A DNA stretch of 64,000 bases from positions 558,001 to 622,000 of the forward strand of contig NZ_JAMQOT010000001.1 in the NCBI RefSeq assembly GCF_029502005.1. The letters are read 5' to 3'. The stretch comes from Natrinema salsiterrestre (GTDB lineage: Archaea > Halobacteriota > Halobacteria > Halobacteriales > Natrialbaceae). The position numbers and the translations under genes are program-made. Below, piece after piece: positions 16,592 to 25,649 of this stretch (its first letter is position 1; each line of letters begins with the position of its first letter). The notes under the pieces are model-generated. The model worked only from the letters and a program-made list of their open reading frames with translations, did not search any database and was not told where the DNA came from.

Positions 16592-17707
16592 TCACGTGTA
16601 GTAGGGCCAGTACATTGCCCGTCCGGCCTTTACCAGCGGCCAGAGGGGACTGCATCCCCGTTCCCAGACGAGGACCGGCACGGCCCGACCGCCGAACCCC
16701 TCCTTGAATCGGTAGACGCCGTCCTCGAAGTCCGTGGTCGTACTGCCGAAGTCGTACGTGTCGTAGCCGTGGTCGATCCCCCACTGGAAGACGTGGTCGT
16801 AGAGGAGCTCCGACGCGTGATCGTCGAAGTACTCCTGCGGGATGGCTGCGAAGAACCCGTGGACCGAATCGCGCTCCTCGTCGAGTAACTCGAGCATCCC
16901 GCCCGCGTACTCGCCGTCGATGCGAATCGTCAGCAAGAGGAGCCGCGACGCCATCGGCTGCAGCGCCTCGAAGAACGAGAACGGATACACCTCCCCGCCG
17001 ACGCGGTCCATGACGCGTTCGTAGGTTCGATGGAATCGCTGCAGGTTCTCTCGCGTGATCTCCTCCTCGACGATCTCGTAGTCGCCGTCCCGCCCGCGTT
17101 CGATCCCGCGACGGCGAGTCCGGCTCATGTTCGCCAGGATCTCGTCGTGCCCCGCGGTGAGATCGAGGCGGAACCGACACTCTCGCCGATACGGCTCGTA
17201 CCCGCGCGACTGAAGGAAATCGTTGTATCGGAGGTAACTCGTGTCCAGCCCGCGGATCTGATGGACGATCGTTCTCCCCCGGCAGAGCGTCGGGACGGCC
17301 TGAACGATGCGCTCGAGCGCATCGCTCGTGTCCGTCGGGACCACCGGCCCGCCGAACCCGGGATAGAGCGACGAGAGGCGATCGAACGGCGTCTTCTCGA
17401 TCTCCACCACGAAGTTCGGCATCCCCCCGATCGCGTTCCCGTCCTTGGTGACCACCAGGTGCTTCGGGGTGTAGCCCAGCCCCGTCTCGATCGCCTCGAG
17501 CCACTCGTAACGGTGGAACGCGCTGCCGCGACTCGAGCGCTCGACGATCCCGTTCCATCGGTCCTTCCGCAGGTCCTGAATCGAATCGACCACGTCCACC
17601 TCGAGATCCGATCCCCCGTTTCTCACCGATCGGCCGACCCGATTCGAGAACAGCGACCCGATCCGATGGACGCTCGAGCGACCGGAGCCGCCGGTCTTCT
17701 GTGCCAT
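16592..17707 (-). CDS. FemAB-like / GNAT-fold N-acyltransferase
   Basis: 371 residues from ATG 17707 (MAQKTGGSG); a longer in-frame start at 17818 adds a non-conserved leader. The pattern SSRGSAFHRYEWLEAIETGLGYTPKHLVV plus a second half DGEYAGGMLELL and YDTYDFGSTTTDFEDGVYRFKEGFGG is that of the FemAB/BioF2-like double-GNAT proteins that transfer acyl or aminoacyl groups, often to cell-surface glycans or lipids. The conserved Y-D-F-G-S-T and F-K-x-G-F-G motifs are present. Substrate unknown. The upstream flank is the start of the AT-rich accessory zone; the C-terminal end faces a 240-nt AT-rich spacer. Confidence 0.7.
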   Translation of the reverse strand: MAQKTGGSGRSSVHRIGSLFSNRVGRSVRNGGSDLEVDVVDSIQDLRKDRWNGIVERSSRGSAFHRYEWLEAIETGLGYTPKHLVVTKDGNAIGGMPNFVVEIEKTPFDRLSSLYPGFGGPVVPTDTSDALERIVQAVPTLCRGRTIVHQIRGLDTSYLRYNDFLQSRGYEPYRRECRFRLDLTAGHDEILANMSRTRRRGIERGRDGDYEIVEEEITRENLQRFHRTYERVMDRVGGEVYPFSFFEALQPMASRLLLLTIRIDGEYAGGMLELLDEERDSVHGFFAAIPQEYFDDHASELLYDHVFQWGIDHGYDTYDFGSTTTDFEDGVYRFKEGFGGRAVPVLVWERGCSPLWPLVKAGRAMYWPYYT

Positions 17708-18249
17708 TGCCCGCGAATAATAGCGGGGGCCTATTTGGTAGTCCGTCCATTCCGTCCCGGTACCGTGACGGTAACAGCTTCTCAGTCTGCCGGCCCCACG
17801 GACGCTCTGACCGTACAATCCTCGGAGATAAGACGTACAAAGCCGCGAACATACCGCTACTTCACTGGCACGGCGGGAGCGATCATTGCGGGACTAAACG
17901 GGTAACTATCCCAATCGGCTCTCTTTTTAATATAGAATTTTGATTATTTTCTAGAACTAATATTAACTATTTGTATGAAGTCCGTTAGGTGGCCTGTTTA
18001 TTTGATCACAGTTCAAAAGAACGAGTGGCGGGGGAGAACTGATTCAGCCACGACTGAAGGAATCTGTCCGACCCGAGACATTCGGATCCTCGCCACAGCT
18101 GAGATCGTTCCAGCGTGAAGTCGACCGCCGTACTGTCGAACACCCTGGTCTCAGACCCACCCTCGTGACATACCACCTGAGGATGGGAAGTCTAACGCTG
18201 GCCATCCGCCAGCGTTCTCGAGAAGCCAAACCTGCAAGAGCTATTTCCA

Positions 18250-18369
18250 TCAGTTTGTTGCTAGCCAGTAGGGTAGTTGTCGGTCGACGATACTGATTCC
18301 GTCAGTGTTTTTGTTCCGTTCAAGTTTTGAAATCGCTTTTTCGACTTCCTCTTGAGTTGCTTCTTCCAT
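18250..18369 (-). CDS. Possible 39-residue small protein
   Basis: ATG 18369 to TGA gives MEEATQEEVEKAISKLERNK followed by a short Asp/Ile-rich and aromatic end. The first 25 residues would form a charged amphipathic helix. It sits in an AT-rich decayed zone, and no family is recognised. It may be an expressed microprotein or chance; the codon pattern is plausible but unproven. Confidence 0.25.
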   Translation of the reverse strand: MEEATQEEVEKAISKLERNKNTDGISIVDRQLPYWLATN

Positions 18370-18624
18370 CCACGATCACTCTACTAACCGATAGTAAGCG
18401 TAAATACCGTAAAACGACCTCAGCGTGTTCAGACTGAGAAAATCAGTCACCCACTCTAGATCAACCGTATACTGAACTCTGCAGTTCCTTTCTGGTAGTG
18501 CGTCGGTCACTGATATGTCGGATTTCTCGGAGCAAGGGGTGGAATATAATTTCCGCATATTGTTCCGGAAAGTGCGTGATTTATTGGAGAGGAGAACGTA
18601 GATCGAAACGGGGCTGGCAAGAAA

Positions 18625-18816
18625 TCACCACCACCACCACCTACCTGCCAGCTCACACTTCTGCTGAAAGACACGAACACTGTTAGTCCGATCAACGACG
18701 ATTTCGGATTCGACTTCGAACGTCACTGCCCTCGTCGCAATCGTTTCGGCGATGTCTTGACGCTGTTCGCGAGTGAGACCGTCGTCCTCGGTTGCCTCGG
18801 TCGTCTTCTCTTCGGC
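18625..18816 (-). pseudogene. Fragment of a decayed gene
   Basis: This reverse-strand reading has haloarchaeal-looking coding pattern (EDDGLTREQRQDIAETIATR, then AVTFEVESEIVVDRTNSV) but begins right after a TGA at 18817-18819, has no start codon and ends in a run of four Trp codons and a stop. That is what a gene broken by deletion or frameshift would leave. Parent family not recognised. Confidence 0.35.
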
Positions 18817-19068
18817 TCAAACAGCTCGCCGATTCCGAGACGGTTTTCGGCGCTCACTCCGACCACCCCTATCCTTTCGAGAAATCACCGAACGGCGGCG
18901 ATCGAGTGGTAAATCCGCTACTATTCGATTTCGCGGCCCTGGTTTATTCTATCAATAGAAAATTACAACGCCCGACAGACGCAGTTGCGACTCCTCTTTT
19001 AGCGCCCGCCGAGAGATAGGGCCACTGAGACGGACTCGCCGGGAGTCACGCGAGAGAAGCGAAAGAAG

Positions 19069-19097
19069 TGGACTCGCCGGGATAGAGACCCGAGGCC
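19069..19097. repeat. Left att copy (tRNA-Ala 3' end remnant)
   Basis: TGGACTCGCCGGGAT at 19069-19083 is identical to 30425-30439, and the next 14 nt match the tRNA at 9 of 14 positions, giving 24 of 29 overall. The mismatches cluster in the T-loop, so this copy can no longer be a tRNA part. A second partial copy (GGACTCGCCGGGA at 19032-19044) lies 37 nt further left. Confidence 0.75.
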
Positions 19098-19271
19098 AGA
19101 CGTTCCGGGCATGCGGCGCGAAGCGCCGTACCGGGGCTGCGACTGGCGTGCTGCCGGCTCTCCGCCTGCGCGGAGAAGCCGGCAACCGGGGCCTCAAGGA
19201 AATTGTTGCGACTCCGACTCGGTCGCCACGCCATCTCACCCTCGCTGTGTCTAACGCGATTCGTGATCACA

Positions 19272-20285
19272 ATGGAGCACGATCTCGAACCCCTTGCACC
19301 CGAAACAGCAGTAGAACAGTATATCGAATCGCGAAAACTCGACGCAACACAGTCCACTATTCGGAACCTTCGGTACCGACTTAAGCGGTTCCTCGAGTGG
19401 GCGGACGAGACCGACTTTGACGATATGAATCAAATGTCGGGCCGGGAGGCAGAACACTTCAAGAACTGGCGGGTGAACAATGACGGAATTAACGCGGTGA
19501 CGCTGGAACAGCACTTGCGGACATTCCGGCTATTCATCCGGTGGTGTGAGTCTAATGATGCCGTCGAATCGGGCGTTGCCGACAAGATCATCATTCCCCA
19601 ACTCTCTGACGAGGAGAAGGCGCGAGATGTCCATATTGAAGCAGAACAGGCTGAGGAGATTATCGACTACCTCTCTCAGTTCGAGTACGCATCAATGCGC
19701 CACATTATTTTTCATATCCTGTGGCATACGGGGATGAGAAGGAGCAGTCTCCACTCATTGGACGTTGAGGACTGGTATCCCGATTCAGGTACACTGACGG
19801 TAAAGAACCGAGAGGGGACTCCCCTCAAACTCGGAGACAACGGCGAACGTCACATCAACATCGTTGATGCTGACCTCGTTAATGCACTCAGTGATTATAT
19901 CAAGAAGAATCGGCCCGACGTTGAAGATGAGTACGGGCGGAAGCCATTGATCGCCACGCAACACGGCCGTGCACATATCAATACTATCCAGAGCCATGTC
20001 TACCGTGTCACTCGGCCGTGTTACTATTCCAATGACTGTCCACACGGGGAAGTGATCGAAGACTGCGAGGCGACTTCCCGTGATAATTTCTCTAAATGTC
20101 CTTCATCAATATCACCACATCCAGTTCGTCGAGGAGCAATCACTGCACATCTAAATCGGGATGTTCCGGTTGAAATCGCTTCTGAACGGATGAATGTCTC
20201 CATTGAGACACTTGAATTACATTATGATGCCCGAAGTAAAGAGGAAAAACGAAAGAATCGTAAAAGCCACCTATCTAATATTTAG
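19272..20285 (+). CDS. Tyrosine recombinase / integrase
   Basis: 337 residues from ATG 19272 (MEHDLEPLAPETAVEQYIES); an earlier in-frame ATG at 19203 gives a non-conserved leader. The N-terminal core-binding domain (about 8-105) reads STIRNLRYRLKRFLEWAD. In the catalytic domain the first Arg is in HTGMRRSSLHSL (about R156), the His-x-x-Arg box is SPHPVRRGAITAHL (H283, R286) and the nucleophile is Tyr318 in LELHYDAR. A Cys-rich insert (CYYSNDCPHGEVIEDC) before the HxxR box is common in haloarchaeal integrases. All catalytic residues are present, so the element may still excise. It lies next to the left att copy and points inward. Confidence 0.92.
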   Translation: MEHDLEPLAPETAVEQYIESRKLDATQSTIRNLRYRLKRFLEWADETDFDDMNQMSGREAEHFKNWRVNNDGINAVTLEQHLRTFRLFIRWCESNDAVESGVADKIIIPQLSDEEKARDVHIEAEQAEEIIDYLSQFEYASMRHIIFHILWHTGMRRSSLHSLDVEDWYPDSGTLTVKNREGTPLKLGDNGERHINIVDADLVNALSDYIKKNRPDVEDEYGRKPLIATQHGRAHINTIQSHVYRVTRPCYYSNDCPHGEVIEDCEATSRDNFSKCPSSISPHPVRRGAITAHLNRDVPVEIASERMNVSIETLELHYDARSKEEKRKNRKSHLSNI

Positions 20286-20323
20286 GGTTTAGAGCCACTC
20301 AAAACATGGTATAGAGGACTCAA

Positions 20324-20878
20324 TCATGAATCCTCTCGGATTTCTTCCGGGTTATATGGATTCAATATCCCACTTTGAACAGCCTCAATACCTATTCCAA
20401 TCGCGACGAGAATAGATAGGAGGGCTACTATTATTGACCATGATTCGTAACTGAACCCAAAGAATACACCTGTGCTGTTGATGCTTGCTACCGACGAAGC
20501 AACAGCATTGATAGCAGATATTGCTACTAAGCCAAGAGTAAGATATCCAATTATCCGGTTGACATTGTTTTGCCGCTTTGATCTTTGAGTCTCTGCCCTT
20601 GTCTGCTGCTGACGTTGTTTCCAATCATGCACCACACTGAACCCTTTTCCAGTGATGATGTAGTGATCTGATTGAGGTATTTCTACTAATCCTGTATCTC
20701 TCAAAAATGACATAGCCTCGTTAAATTCGTCTACCTCCAAATCGGTTTCGGAGTAGGCTGGATTATTTGGATCAACTGCGAGTGAGCCCTGAATAGGAAG
20801 ATCAATTGTCGCGATTTGACTCTCGTATAGCGCGAGTAGCACCTTTAGCCAATCAGGTGGGGTCAATTCTTCGGTCAC
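20324..20878 (-). CDS. Winged-helix-like N-terminus with two membrane spans
   Basis: 184 residues. The first 85 (DWLKVLLALYESQI, then VDEFNEAMSFLRDTGLVEIP and YYI-like ITGKGF) have the shape of a small winged-helix domain, a helix pair followed by a beta wing. A basic Gln/Arg linker (about 88-103) leads to two membrane spans (IGYLTLGLVAISAINAVASS and WSIIVALLSILVAIGIGI). A membrane-tethered DNA-binding or effector protein is possible. It is transcribed toward the integrase, with 38 nt between the stops. Family not recognised. Confidence 0.65.
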   Translation of the reverse strand: MTEELTPPDWLKVLLALYESQIATIDLPIQGSLAVDPNNPAYSETDLEVDEFNEAMSFLRDTGLVEIPQSDHYIITGKGFSVVHDWKQRQQQTRAETQRSKRQNNVNRIIGYLTLGLVAISAINAVASSVASINSTGVFFGFSYESWSIIVALLSILVAIGIGIEAVQSGILNPYNPEEIREDS

Positions 20879-21002
20879 ATGATGTTCTCTATCTCTTAAT
20901 CATATCCGTTGTTCGATTTGCTGGAATTCGAACATCTGGAGAAGGAGACAGACCATCATTGCCCCCCAACACCTTTTAGTGAAGAAAGGATTCGTAAAGA
21001 AC

Positions 21003-21371
21003 ATGCAATTTGACCAGGAAACTACTGAAGATTCGTTCCTAACTGATCGCGTACCCCCCGAAGAACGTGAAAGTCATTTCTTTGTCTGCATTCGTACTGG
21101 GACATACTCGAAGTGGAATAGCCAGGAGTTTAGAACTGAAGAAAAGGAATACAAGCATCACCTTCTAGTAATTGAGACGGATATGGCCACAGGTGATGTC
21201 TGTTCTGGCCCGAGAAGTGTTTGTAGTCATTTTGATTATTCAAGAGGGATGGAGGTTGAACCATTACAGGACGCTCTAAAGAGCGAACCAACGACCCAAG
21301 AGCAGATTTGTGGCCACTGTTGGAAGCGTTTACCGGAAGAGTCGCGAGAGGAATTGACTAATCGATCGTAG
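21003..21371 (+). CDS. Small Cys-containing protein of unknown function
   Basis: 122 residues from ATG 21003; a GTG at 20979 adds 8 residues. Features are an acidic N-terminus, a central beta region (SHFFVCIRTGTYSKW), and Cys/His groups (VCSGPRSVCSHFDY and ICGHCW) that could bind one zinc. It is followed after 48 nt by the PD-(D/E)XK nuclease gene on the same strand, so co-expression is likely. No family recognised. Confidence 0.6.
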   Translation: MQFDQETTEDSFLTDRVPPEERESHFFVCIRTGTYSKWNSQEFRTEEKEYKHHLLVIETDMATGDVCSGPRSVCSHFDYSRGMEVEPLQDALKSEPTTQEQICGHCWKRLPEESREELTNRS

Positions 21372-21419
21372 CGGATTAGATAGATAGGACTATCTAGTAT
21401 CCCGATAGAAACGATCGCT

Positions 21420-22148
21420 ATGGTTGATCGCAATCTTACTACTATAGATGGATATCCTTCTGAGGGGAGGGCTACAAGGGCGATATTACGATTTGCTAAG
21501 AACTTGTCCGAGAGATCTACGCGAAGTGAACGACGGGGGATAATCTTTGGCAAGAAACCCCTTCAGCCTGAGGAAGTTGATATAGGATTTAAGCCAGAAG
21601 CCTTCACACGCCATAATCTTGTACGGCCTTTGCTTAATGCGGCCGGACTTGAATATCAGCCTGAACCGAGAGGAGGGGAACAACAAGAGACGTATCCTGA
21701 TTTTCTTATTACGAATACAGATGTAGAGATCATAGGCGAAGTAAAACCAGTAAACCGAATTTTCGAAGGGAAAGAACAACTTCGCTCATATCTTAGTACT
21801 GGTGCATTTGACGCATCATATGGCATTCTAACTGACGGAATAGAGTGGCGAATCTACACCTCTGTTGGCACGCATGATTTCTCGGGAGTTAGTCAAGCCT
21901 CAAATTCAGTATCTCTTCGTGACACGCTGAAGTCATTAGCCTATGAAGAAGAACTTATTCAGATGGACCCAGGGAGAGCCACTCGAGCAAGAGAGTTAAA
22001 TAAAATAGATGAGTTTCTCCACACATTTCACAAAGAACGACTCAATACATGGATTCTCTATCAACTTCCAGAAGACGAGAAACGAGCCTTCTTAGATGAA
22101 ACAGGTGGAAGTCAATTCGCACTTGATGATTTTAGCGTTGGGGAATGA
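21420..22148 (+). CDS. Stand-alone restriction-type nuclease domain (HsdR N-terminal-like)
   Basis: 242 residues. The middle reads YPDFLITNTDVEIIGEVKP, then EQLRSYLST, ASYGILTDGIEWRIYTS. This gives a PD-(D/E)XK set: D94, E107-x-K109, and Q120-x3-Y124, the QxxxY motif of type I restriction HsdR N-terminal nuclease domains. There is no helicase or methylase, so it is a free-standing nuclease or a nicking or processing enzyme. The C-terminal 70 residues are helical and charged. Its place on a mobile element suggests a defence, competition or DNA-processing role (inference). Confidence 0.7.
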   Translation: MVDRNLTTIDGYPSEGRATRAILRFAKNLSERSTRSERRGIIFGKKPLQPEEVDIGFKPEAFTRHNLVRPLLNAAGLEYQPEPRGGEQQETYPDFLITNTDVEIIGEVKPVNRIFEGKEQLRSYLSTGAFDASYGILTDGIEWRIYTSVGTHDFSGVSQASNSVSLRDTLKSLAYEEELIQMDPGRATRARELNKIDEFLHTFHKERLNTWILYQLPEDEKRAFLDETGGSQFALDDFSVGE

Positions 22149-22379
22149 AATAGCCGCATAAAGTCAGTTCCTATTGAACTGGGTCTATTGTGAGTGGAGC
22201 GCTTTCATCAACCCTGTTCAGCAGTTCCGCCTTAGCGTCATTTCGGCCTAAGACTAACGTAGCCCACCGTCTCCCTATGTATAGAAAGTGATGCTCGAGA
22301 TCGCTGTTTTGTGTAAACAATGTGTTTCCACCCATAAATTTCATCCATACTAAATGTCCAGATATGATATTGCAGATAT

Positions 22380-24047
22380 ATGGGGTACGACGATATTTCG
22401 GAACGGATTGATAGTAGTCTGAACACTGGGCGCCGCCCATTCTTGAGCGGAATTATGACAGCACTATTCGTCAATGGTGGATTATCAGTTATTACTGACA
22501 AAGTTGGCGCTACATCACAAGCAGGAAATGAAAATTGGCCTCAGCAAGTAAAACTCATCGCTGACGACGGGGAAAGCGGCGATGCCTTCGGTAATTCAGT
22601 CGCGCTGGATGGAAATACCATTCTTATAGGTGCTCCTGGTCACGGGTCAGCATATATCTTCAGTTATGCAAACGGAAGTTGGACTCAGCAAGCAGAACTC
22701 ACTACTGGTGACATTAACGGTGACTTCTTTGGCTATTCTGTAGCACTGGATGGCGACACCGCGCTCATCGGGGCTTCACGTGATGGAGAACCGAATGGAC
22801 GGCGTGCTGGATCAGCCTATATTTTCACTCATTCCGGGGGAGACTGGAACCAGCAAGCGAAATTAGTCCCTAATGACGGGGATAGTCGTGATTGGTTCGG
22901 GCAAAGAGTAGCATTGGAGAATGACACTGCCGTTATCGGAGCCCCTCACGATGAGGACCCAAACGGTGATCTCAGTGGATCAGCATATATATTCACTCGA
23001 TCCAATGGTAACTGGAGTCAGCAAACAAAACTCACCCCAAATGATGGTGATCAGGACGATATTTTCGGTAGTTCAGTAGCGATAGACGGAAATACCGTCC
23101 TTATCGGGGCTCAAGGCAACGAGAACCCAAACGGAGACAGTGCTGGATCAGCATATGTGTTCATTCGTTCTAATGGGGATTGGATTCAAGAAGAGAAATT
23201 AGTTGCTGATGATGGAGACAGTATAGACTTGTTTGGCTATTCTGTAGCGTTAGATAGTGAAACAGCACTCATTGGGGCCGAAGGTGATGAAGATCCTAAT
23301 GGAGTCAGGGCAGGATCGGCATATGTATTTACTCGCTCTTCTGGGAACTGGTCTCAGCAAGCAAAACTCAGCGCTGACGATGGGGATGCAGATGACTCCT
23401 TTGGTTGGGCGGTAGCCTTAGAGGGGGATATTGGTCTCATTGGAGCCCGCGACGACGACGATCCAAACGGAGAGAGTGCTGGGTCAGCGTACATATTCAC
23501 TCGCTCGGATGGACAATGGTCTCAGGAGACAAAACTCGCCGCAAATGATGGCGACAGTATTGATCAATTCGGTGCATCAGTAGCAACGAATGGAAGGACT
23601 GCTATCATAGGGGCTACCGGTGACGAGGATCCACTTGGGTACTATGCTGGTTCTGCGTATGTGTTTGGCCAGAATCGAATTCAAATCGAGATCGAGATTA
23701 AGCCAGATAGTGACCAAAATATTATTAATAAAAATAGTAAAGGACTCCTACCTGTTGCTGTCCTTCAAACAGATGATTTTGACCCGACAAAATACCTTGA
23801 TGAGAGTTCAGTAAGGTTCGGTAATGCTGAGAACGTCTCGGTATCTAATAGTGAAGGGGCAAGCCCTGCCCATAAGAATGGTCATATAGAAGATGTGAAT
23901 AACGATGGGAGAAACGATTTCCTGTTCCATTTTCCAATAGAGAAGATCGATGTTGGAGAGGGAACTTTTAAGGGGAAACTGGTAGCGAAGAGGACTGACG
24001 GTACTCCACTGGTTGGAACAGAAACCGCAGAAGTACTATCGGAATAA
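22380..24047 (+). CDS. Secreted FG-GAP seven-bladed propeller protein
   Basis: 555 residues. The N-terminus has a twin-Arg motif (GRRPFLSG) before a short hydrophobic stretch, a possible Tat signal. Residues about 52-430 contain seven repeats of roughly 50-56 residues, each with DDGDs-x-D-x-FG, SVALdgdtaLIGA, and GSAYIFtRSnG-x-W-x-QQ; that is a complete integrin-type FG-GAP propeller, and the Asp-rich loops suit Ca2+ binding. After it comes a domain (IEIKPDSDQNIINKNSKGLL, PVAVLQTDDFDP) common in secreted prokaryotic proteins that ends at VLSE without a membrane tail. Likely an exported binding protein; ligand unknown. It has its own 231-nt upstream spacer. Confidence 0.8.
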   Translation: MGYDDISERIDSSLNTGRRPFLSGIMTALFVNGGLSVITDKVGATSQAGNENWPQQVKLIADDGESGDAFGNSVALDGNTILIGAPGHGSAYIFSYANGSWTQQAELTTGDINGDFFGYSVALDGDTALIGASRDGEPNGRRAGSAYIFTHSGGDWNQQAKLVPNDGDSRDWFGQRVALENDTAVIGAPHDEDPNGDLSGSAYIFTRSNGNWSQQTKLTPNDGDQDDIFGSSVAIDGNTVLIGAQGNENPNGDSAGSAYVFIRSNGDWIQEEKLVADDGDSIDLFGYSVALDSETALIGAEGDEDPNGVRAGSAYVFTRSSGNWSQQAKLSADDGDADDSFGWAVALEGDIGLIGARDDDDPNGESAGSAYIFTRSDGQWSQETKLAANDGDSIDQFGASVATNGRTAIIGATGDEDPLGYYAGSAYVFGQNRIQIEIEIKPDSDQNIINKNSKGLLPVAVLQTDDFDPTKYLDESSVRFGNAENVSVSNSEGASPAHKNGHIEDVNNDGRNDFLFHFPIEKIDVGEGTFKGKLVAKRTDGTPLVGTETAEVLSE

Positions 24048-24290
24048 GAGATCTCCTTCCGGCCGAGGCTACCGCTGAATCGAGGAGAAATTTATATCAA
24101 ACTGAATCTCATCTGAGTTGCTCAATCTTTCCATGGAAGGAGAGGTTCGATTTCTATCGAACTGACCCCTGTTCTGAAAGTGAACTTACTCCACTGTTCT
24201 GACTGACAATCTCACGCTAAATCATATTACGGCATATAGAGAATAGATAATTTCAGAAGATACTATATTACTGCCGTCTGATAGCATCCT

Positions 24291-25469
24291 ATGGATAACA
24301 GTAAGGGCGACTCCAAGGGACTTATAAGTAAACTCCATGATTTGATAACAAAAAAGCAGGATGAAGCACAAAAAGAATTCAAGAAAGGGATTGAACAGGG
24401 GAAGGAAAACGTAGAAGCGACCAAAGAAAAGGAAGGTCATAATCGAAAGAGGACTACATCGAAATATTCTGAAGACGATCTTCTCAGTAACGATGATTAT
24501 CTCCATGATATGATGTTTAAAGAAAATATATCTGATTCCGATATCGAATATATTTTCTTCAATAAAAAGAAGGGGATCAAAGCCGAAGGTAATAGCATTC
24601 AGCCGGATCAGGACTTTCTTACTATAATAGCGTTCACTGAGAGCCAAATTATTGCAGTCGTTGGAAAAGAGACAGGTGATTCCAAGATATCTATTTCATA
24701 TCCTGATATATCTGATGTATCAGTAAGAACTAAACTTACAGAGAGGAGATTTCAAGTGAAAAATGAGGATCAATCATGCACCCTCTATATTTCTCGAAAA
24801 TCCACAAATAACGATGAATTTGTGAATGCGACTCAGTACCTCTACAATTCAACTACTGTTCCCCTGCCTGATCATCTTGAAGCAATAGGTCGACCAGACA
24901 TTGATCTTGACTGTAAACCACAGGGAGACTACGTTACAGAAAAGCGGGTAGAGAAGATCCAAGATCTTCTTGATGAGGGTGAGAAAATTCATTTCCTGCT
25001 TGCTGGAAGGGACTTAGATGTGGAAGGAAGCGGTGCCGGGGAAACAAAATATGGAGTTAACAGAAATCGACGATCAACTTCTCTTAGTTATATTTATACA
25101 GCAATCACCGATAAGCGAATTGCGATCAAGATACCGGGGTATATAACTGGAAATGATGAGCGGTCTATTCCCTTTGATAGTATCACAAGTGTTGATCTCG
25201 ACGTAGGGATGGTAACCAAACGGTTGTCTCTCCAGACTCCTGGCCAAACGTATCATATAGCGATTCTCCAGCCCGGAAAGAGAGAATGCAGAAGTGCTTC
25301 TCAGTTTATCCGGGATAGAATCACTAAAGACACCGAAGACGCAGTTTCTACAGAAGACCAGAAGGACAATTTAGATAAAATAGATAAACTACATGAACTC
25401 TATGAGCAGGGAGTACTATCGGAAGATGAATACAGAGAAAAGAAGGAAGATCTTCTCAACGATGTTTAA
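24291..25469 (+). CDS. Protein with PH-like domains and a C-terminal SHOCT motif
   Basis: 392 residues. The N-terminal 60 are Lys/Glu-rich coiled coil. Two PH-like (bacterial PH) segments follow: about 95-175 (DFLTIIAFTESQIIAVVGKE) and about 240-345 (YIYTAITDKRIAIKIPGYIT, RSIPFDSITSVDLDVGM). The end, DKIDKLHELYEQGVLSEDEY, is a SHOCT domain, a short helical motif that mediates oligomerisation. Such proteins are soluble or membrane-associated scaffolds of unknown biochemical role. No membrane span is seen here. It is followed by a four-span membrane protein, a possible partner. Confidence 0.7.
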   Translation: MDNSKGDSKGLISKLHDLITKKQDEAQKEFKKGIEQGKENVEATKEKEGHNRKRTTSKYSEDDLLSNDDYLHDMMFKENISDSDIEYIFFNKKKGIKAEGNSIQPDQDFLTIIAFTESQIIAVVGKETGDSKISISYPDISDVSVRTKLTERRFQVKNEDQSCTLYISRKSTNNDEFVNATQYLYNSTTVPLPDHLEAIGRPDIDLDCKPQGDYVTEKRVEKIQDLLDEGEKIHFLLAGRDLDVEGSGAGETKYGVNRNRRSTSLSYIYTAITDKRIAIKIPGYITGNDERSIPFDSITSVDLDVGMVTKRLSLQTPGQTYHIAILQPGKRECRSASQFIRDRITKDTEDAVSTEDQKDNLDKIDKLHELYEQGVLSEDEYREKKEDLLNDV

Positions 25470-25649
25470 GTATCTATAGTAGCCGCATAGGGATCGATGA
25501 CGTCTAAACAGAGGTAGTTAGGTATTTGGAGCCCGTTTCAACTCGCCGTAATTCGACTCTCTCTAACGTAGAGTTGATAAAAGATTCCCTCAGACGAAAC
25601 CACAATAGAGTACCAGAATATTATTTATTAGTACAACTGAACTTCGCAT

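Larger units (their letters stand above)
17708..19068. other. Gene-poor decayed zone left of the integrated element
   Basis: Base composition falls from about 17,900 onward, with runs such as TATAGAATTTTGATTATTTTC. No intact gene larger than 40 codons is supported. A reverse-strand reading at about 18014-18190 (VVCHEGGSETRVFDSTAV, then ERSQLWRGSECLGSDRF) ends at a stop and looks like a truncated protein tail; another fragment is listed at 18625-18816. The zone is consistent with remains of an earlier integration at the same tRNA. Confidence 0.45.

Noticed and set aside
18507-18695. 62-codon reverse ORF in the decayed strip
   Set aside because: Gly/Trp-rich low-complexity reading in a different frame from the more coding-like fragment at 18625-18816.
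22536-23670. Regular repeats in the FG-GAP gene that might suggest a CRISPR array
   Set aside because: Units are about 150-170 nt, in frame and encode propeller blades; there are no identical short repeats with unique spacers.
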